DNA of 45,514 nucleotides from CBDDBX01 sp965225955 (GTDB lineage Bacteria > Acidobacteriota > Aminicenantia > UBA2199), in contig CBDDBX010000035.1 in the NCBI GenBank assembly GCA_965225955.1, positions 1 through 45,514 of the forward strand, in the 5' to 3' direction. Shown here piece by piece: positions 43,480 through 45,514 of the stretch; within the stretch, counting starts at the first letter, position 1, and each line of letters begins with the position of its first letter. A program made the translations under genes and the position numbers. The notes below the pieces were generated by a model, which saw nothing but the letters and a program-made list of their open reading frames with translations, ran no database searches and was not told where the DNA came from.

Positions 43480-44387
43480 AAGAGTCCCTCCAGAACGCAA
43501 TAGTCAATATTACAAGAAATAAACTGATAACAGCTCTCTGCCTGGCTATTATAACCTTTACACTTCTTATTTTTGGTCTGTTCAGCTATATAACAATGAG
43601 TCTTGAGCAGTTTACAGGGCAGTTTACAAAAAAAATTGAAGCAATCTTCTATATTAAGGAAAATACAGAAAGCATACATATAGACAGTCTTATAAAGAGA
43701 CTTCAGGAGAGTCTCCTTGTTGAGAATGTGAGCTACATATCAAAATCTGAAACAGAGCGTAAATTCTCCAAACAGTTTCCCGATCTGAAACATATACTTA
43801 CAGAGTTTGATTCCCCCCCTTTTCCTGCATCTATAACTGTTGAATTTAAACAGAATGAGGAAGATTACAAAATAAACAATAAGATTGTATCCTTTATTGA
43901 AGATATAGAGAGACTCTCAATAATTGAGAGTAAAGATGTTAATCTTGACTGGGCCAGAAGAGTTCTGTCTATGAAAGAGTTTATATCACTTATAGGATTC
44001 TTCCTCACAACAATTCTCTTTATGGTTACTCTCTTTATTATCTACAATGTAATCAAAATCAATATACTCTACAGAAAAGATGAGATCGAAATTCTGTCAC
44101 TTATAGGTGCTACAGACAGGTATATTAAGTTTCCTTTCATTATTGAAGGAGCAATACTGGGCTTTGCCGGTGGAATTCTTTCTTCTCTGTTCCTTATACT
44201 GACAATAAAGTTCTTCCCGGAGTACCAGGGAACACTCTTTGATATTGTTAAAGAGATGTTTGATGTTAACAATATTCCCCTTTCCCTGTTCATAAAACTA
44301 CTATTTACAGGGCTTTTTGTAGGAATCATTTCAGCAATTCTTTCGCTTATCAGTTCAGCAAAGAAAGACAAATTCGCCCAGGGATGA
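43467..44387 (+). CDS. ftsX: cell-division permease-like protein FtsX
   Basis: 306 residues. One N-terminal membrane segment (LITALCLAIITFTLLIFGLF), an extracytoplasmic domain of about 110 residues with the FtsX phrase IEAIFYIKENTES and SKSETERKFSKQFPDL, then three C-terminal helices including IEILSLIGATDRYIKFPFII, the family signature. GAGGAGGAG lies upstream of the ATG. It is the partner of FtsE. Confidence 0.95.
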   Translation: MQFIKESLQNAIVNITRNKLITALCLAIITFTLLIFGLFSYITMSLEQFTGQFTKKIEAIFYIKENTESIHIDSLIKRLQESLLVENVSYISKSETERKFSKQFPDLKHILTEFDSPPFPASITVEFKQNEEDYKINNKIVSFIEDIERLSIIESKDVNLDWARRVLSMKEFISLIGFFLTTILFMVTLFIIYNVIKINILYRKDEIEILSLIGATDRYIKFPFIIEGAILGFAGGILSSLFLILTIKFFPEYQGTLFDIVKEMFDVNNIPLSLFIKLLFTGLFVGIISAILSLISSAKKDKFAQG

Positions 44388-44738
44388 TGCAGGGGTAAAA
44401 TCTCCGCAACAGTGATAAACTTTCGAACAGAGATTAGTAGCAAAAATTGATGAAACGGGAGTTCAGAACTCCCTGAAAACCACCGATAAATTTTCCTGTC
44501 AATTCAGAACAGAAAGTCCGTTGGACAATGAAGCAAAAGCTTGTAAAAGTTTGACTTTTGCGAATTTTCCAACATTAAATTTGTGTATATTCGCGTCCAT
44601 TCGCGGTTAAAAAATTACGGATTGTGAGACATTCTATCTATAAAATTCACCTGTCTGCTATGATTTATCTTTATCCGGCAGAATTACTGTTAATCTGTTT
44701 TTAATAAACGGGACACCAGCAGTGCCCCGGTTAATCTA
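44388..44738. repeat. intergenic stretch with dispersed repeat copies
   Basis: No gene is visible between ftsX and citF. 44411-44440 resembles 11850-11876 (CGAACA..GA..AGTAGC). A 7-bp stem (GGGAGTT with AACTCCC, 44457-44473) follows. At about 44585-44610 is the outer end of the dispersed element (TATTCGCGTCCATTCGCGGT). Confidence 0.6.
44709..44729 (-). terminator. terminator of the citrate lyase gene
   Basis: CGGGGCAC and GTGTCCCG pair (one G-U) around a 5-base loop on the minus strand, followed by TTTATTAAAAA. It lies 10 bases past the citF stop. Confidence 0.65.
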
Positions 44739-45514
44739 TTATTTCACAACTTTTTTTACTGTATCAATAATGGTTCCATCAATCCACTGAATCGCTGCAA
44801 CCACCTCATCGGAGGTTTCAGTAATATCAGCAGGTTTACCACAAATCTTTATAGCCTCTTCATATAGATCCTCAATGGTTCTTATTGGAAGAGAAGAACC
44901 TTTAAGTCTGTCTATAAGATCCTGACGCCCCGGATTAATAGCAATACCTCTTTCAGTAACGATTACGTCTACAAGGCTTCCAGGACCACATATTGTGGTT
45001 ACCTGCTCTCTGATAACCGGAACACGGCCTCTGAAAAGGGGTACAGGAATAATTGTACATTTAGCATGCAGGCAATTCTGCCAACCCCCTATACCGTGAA
45101 GCAACTGACCATCAGAGTGAGTTACAACATTTCCATTAAAATCTATATCCAGCTCTGTTGCTCCAAGAATCATTACATCCATCATAGTGGTGTAGTTCCC
45201 TTTGGAGTGCGGATCGTAACAGTGAAAAACAGAAATATCGTGATGATTACTGTTATCTCTCATGGATTTAACAGCATCAAGATCAAAAGCCTGGGCATCC
45301 ATTATTGCTCCCAGAGTCCCCTGTTCCAGCATCTCCACAAGATATTTTGTACTACCACCTACAGCAAATGAGGCTCTTTCACCCCGGGATTTAAGTCTCT
45401 CATGAAACTGTTTAACTATGGCAAGGGATGTTCCTCCGGCACCTGACTGAAAAGAGAATCCATCTTTCAGGAGCCCTGCTTCTTCACAGAAACGACCTGT
45501 TAACTCTGCCAGAT
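44739..45514 (-). CDS. citF: citrate lyase alpha subunit, partial
   Basis: The frame is open to the right edge, about 258 codons, and is the C-terminal half of CitF, the acyl carrier protein transferase subunit that swaps acetate for citrate on the ACP. It reads GFSFQSGAGGTSLAIVKQF, SFAVGGSTKYLVEMLEQG, and near the end VVTHSDGQLLHGIGGWQN, INPGRQDLIDRL and ETSDEVVAAIQWIDG. The start lies beyond the window; cit genes for the other subunits are expected to the right. Presence suggests citrate fermentation or a reverse use of the enzyme. Confidence 0.93.
   Translation of the reverse strand, partial: LAELTGRFCEEAGLLKDGFSFQSGAGGTSLAIVKQFHERLKSRGERASFAVGGSTKYLVEMLEQGTLGAIMDAQAFDLDAVKSMRDNSNHHDISVFHCYDPHSKGNYTTMMDVMILGATELDIDFNGNVVTHSDGQLLHGIGGWQNCLHAKCTIIPVPLFRGRVPVIREQVTTICGPGSLVDVIVTERGIAINPGRQDLIDRLKGSSLPIRTIEDLYEEAIKICGKPADITETSDEVVAAIQWIDGTIIDTVKKVVK

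Noticed and set aside
1..45514. Insertion sequences with transposase genes, rRNA genes or prophage genes
   Set aside because: No transposase, integrase, phage structural or rRNA sequence was recognised on either strand.

Overview
The window is AT-rich (roughly one third G+C by eye) chromosomal DNA. It comes from a Gram-negative bacterium, shown by an apolipoprotein N-acyltransferase, a lipobox phosphatase, a SPOR protein and an AmpG-like permease. Exported six-bladed beta-propeller proteins, a TPR/TolB-like Ser/Thr kinase, a YfbK-type VWA protein behind a sigma/anti-sigma pair, citrate lyase and a split transketolase suggest a fermentative member of the FCB group or of a poorly cultured candidate phylum. 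I cannot name the phylum from sequence alone.

Region 1 (1-8765) is a type I-B CRISPR-Cas locus read leftward: leader, array, cas6, cas8b, cas7, cas5, cas3, cas4, then the first codons of a probable cas1 at the edge. The array has 14 clear 37-bp repeats plus one or two very decayed ones at the trailer end. Four of the six complete cas genes (cas8b, cas7, cas3, cas4) carry about ten single-base frameshifts, mostly in homopolymers, whereas genes elsewhere in the window are open. Interference and adaptation are probably off, or the sequence is locally unreliable.

Region 2 (8982-11281) is a compact leftward operon: a membrane-anchored CxxC protein with a possible thioredoxin-like fold, an exported six-bladed propeller protein, and a 76-residue exported peptide with eight cysteines, ending in two hairpins. 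It is my best candidate for an undescribed system. It recalls the small exported peptide plus propeller gene sets of Bacteroidetes.

Region 3 (11340-24918) is accessory DNA rich in dispersed repeats. It holds an overcoming-lysogeny-like ATPase with a truncated TOPRIM-like partner, a YhcH protein, an e(P4)-type acid phosphatase, a large sensor kinase, a HepT/MntA-type toxin-antitoxin pair, a second propeller, an AraC regulator and a CtlX-like hydrolase. It also holds a GxxExxY nuclease-fold gene inside a repeat-bounded element, followed by two tandem 162-bp copies that lack the gene body, and a RadC-like protein with an Rpn-type tail.

Region 4 (25033-45514) is more ordinary chromosome: HAD phosphatase, GH25 lysozyme, sodium:solute symporter, the sigma/anti-sigma/VWA operon, a SPOR-lnt-permease operon, a third propeller, RNase HI, tRNA(CAU) with a near-consensus promoter, a zinc-ribbon coiled-coil protein, the two transketolase halves translationally coupled to ftsE-ftsX, and a partial citrate lyase alpha subunit at the right edge.
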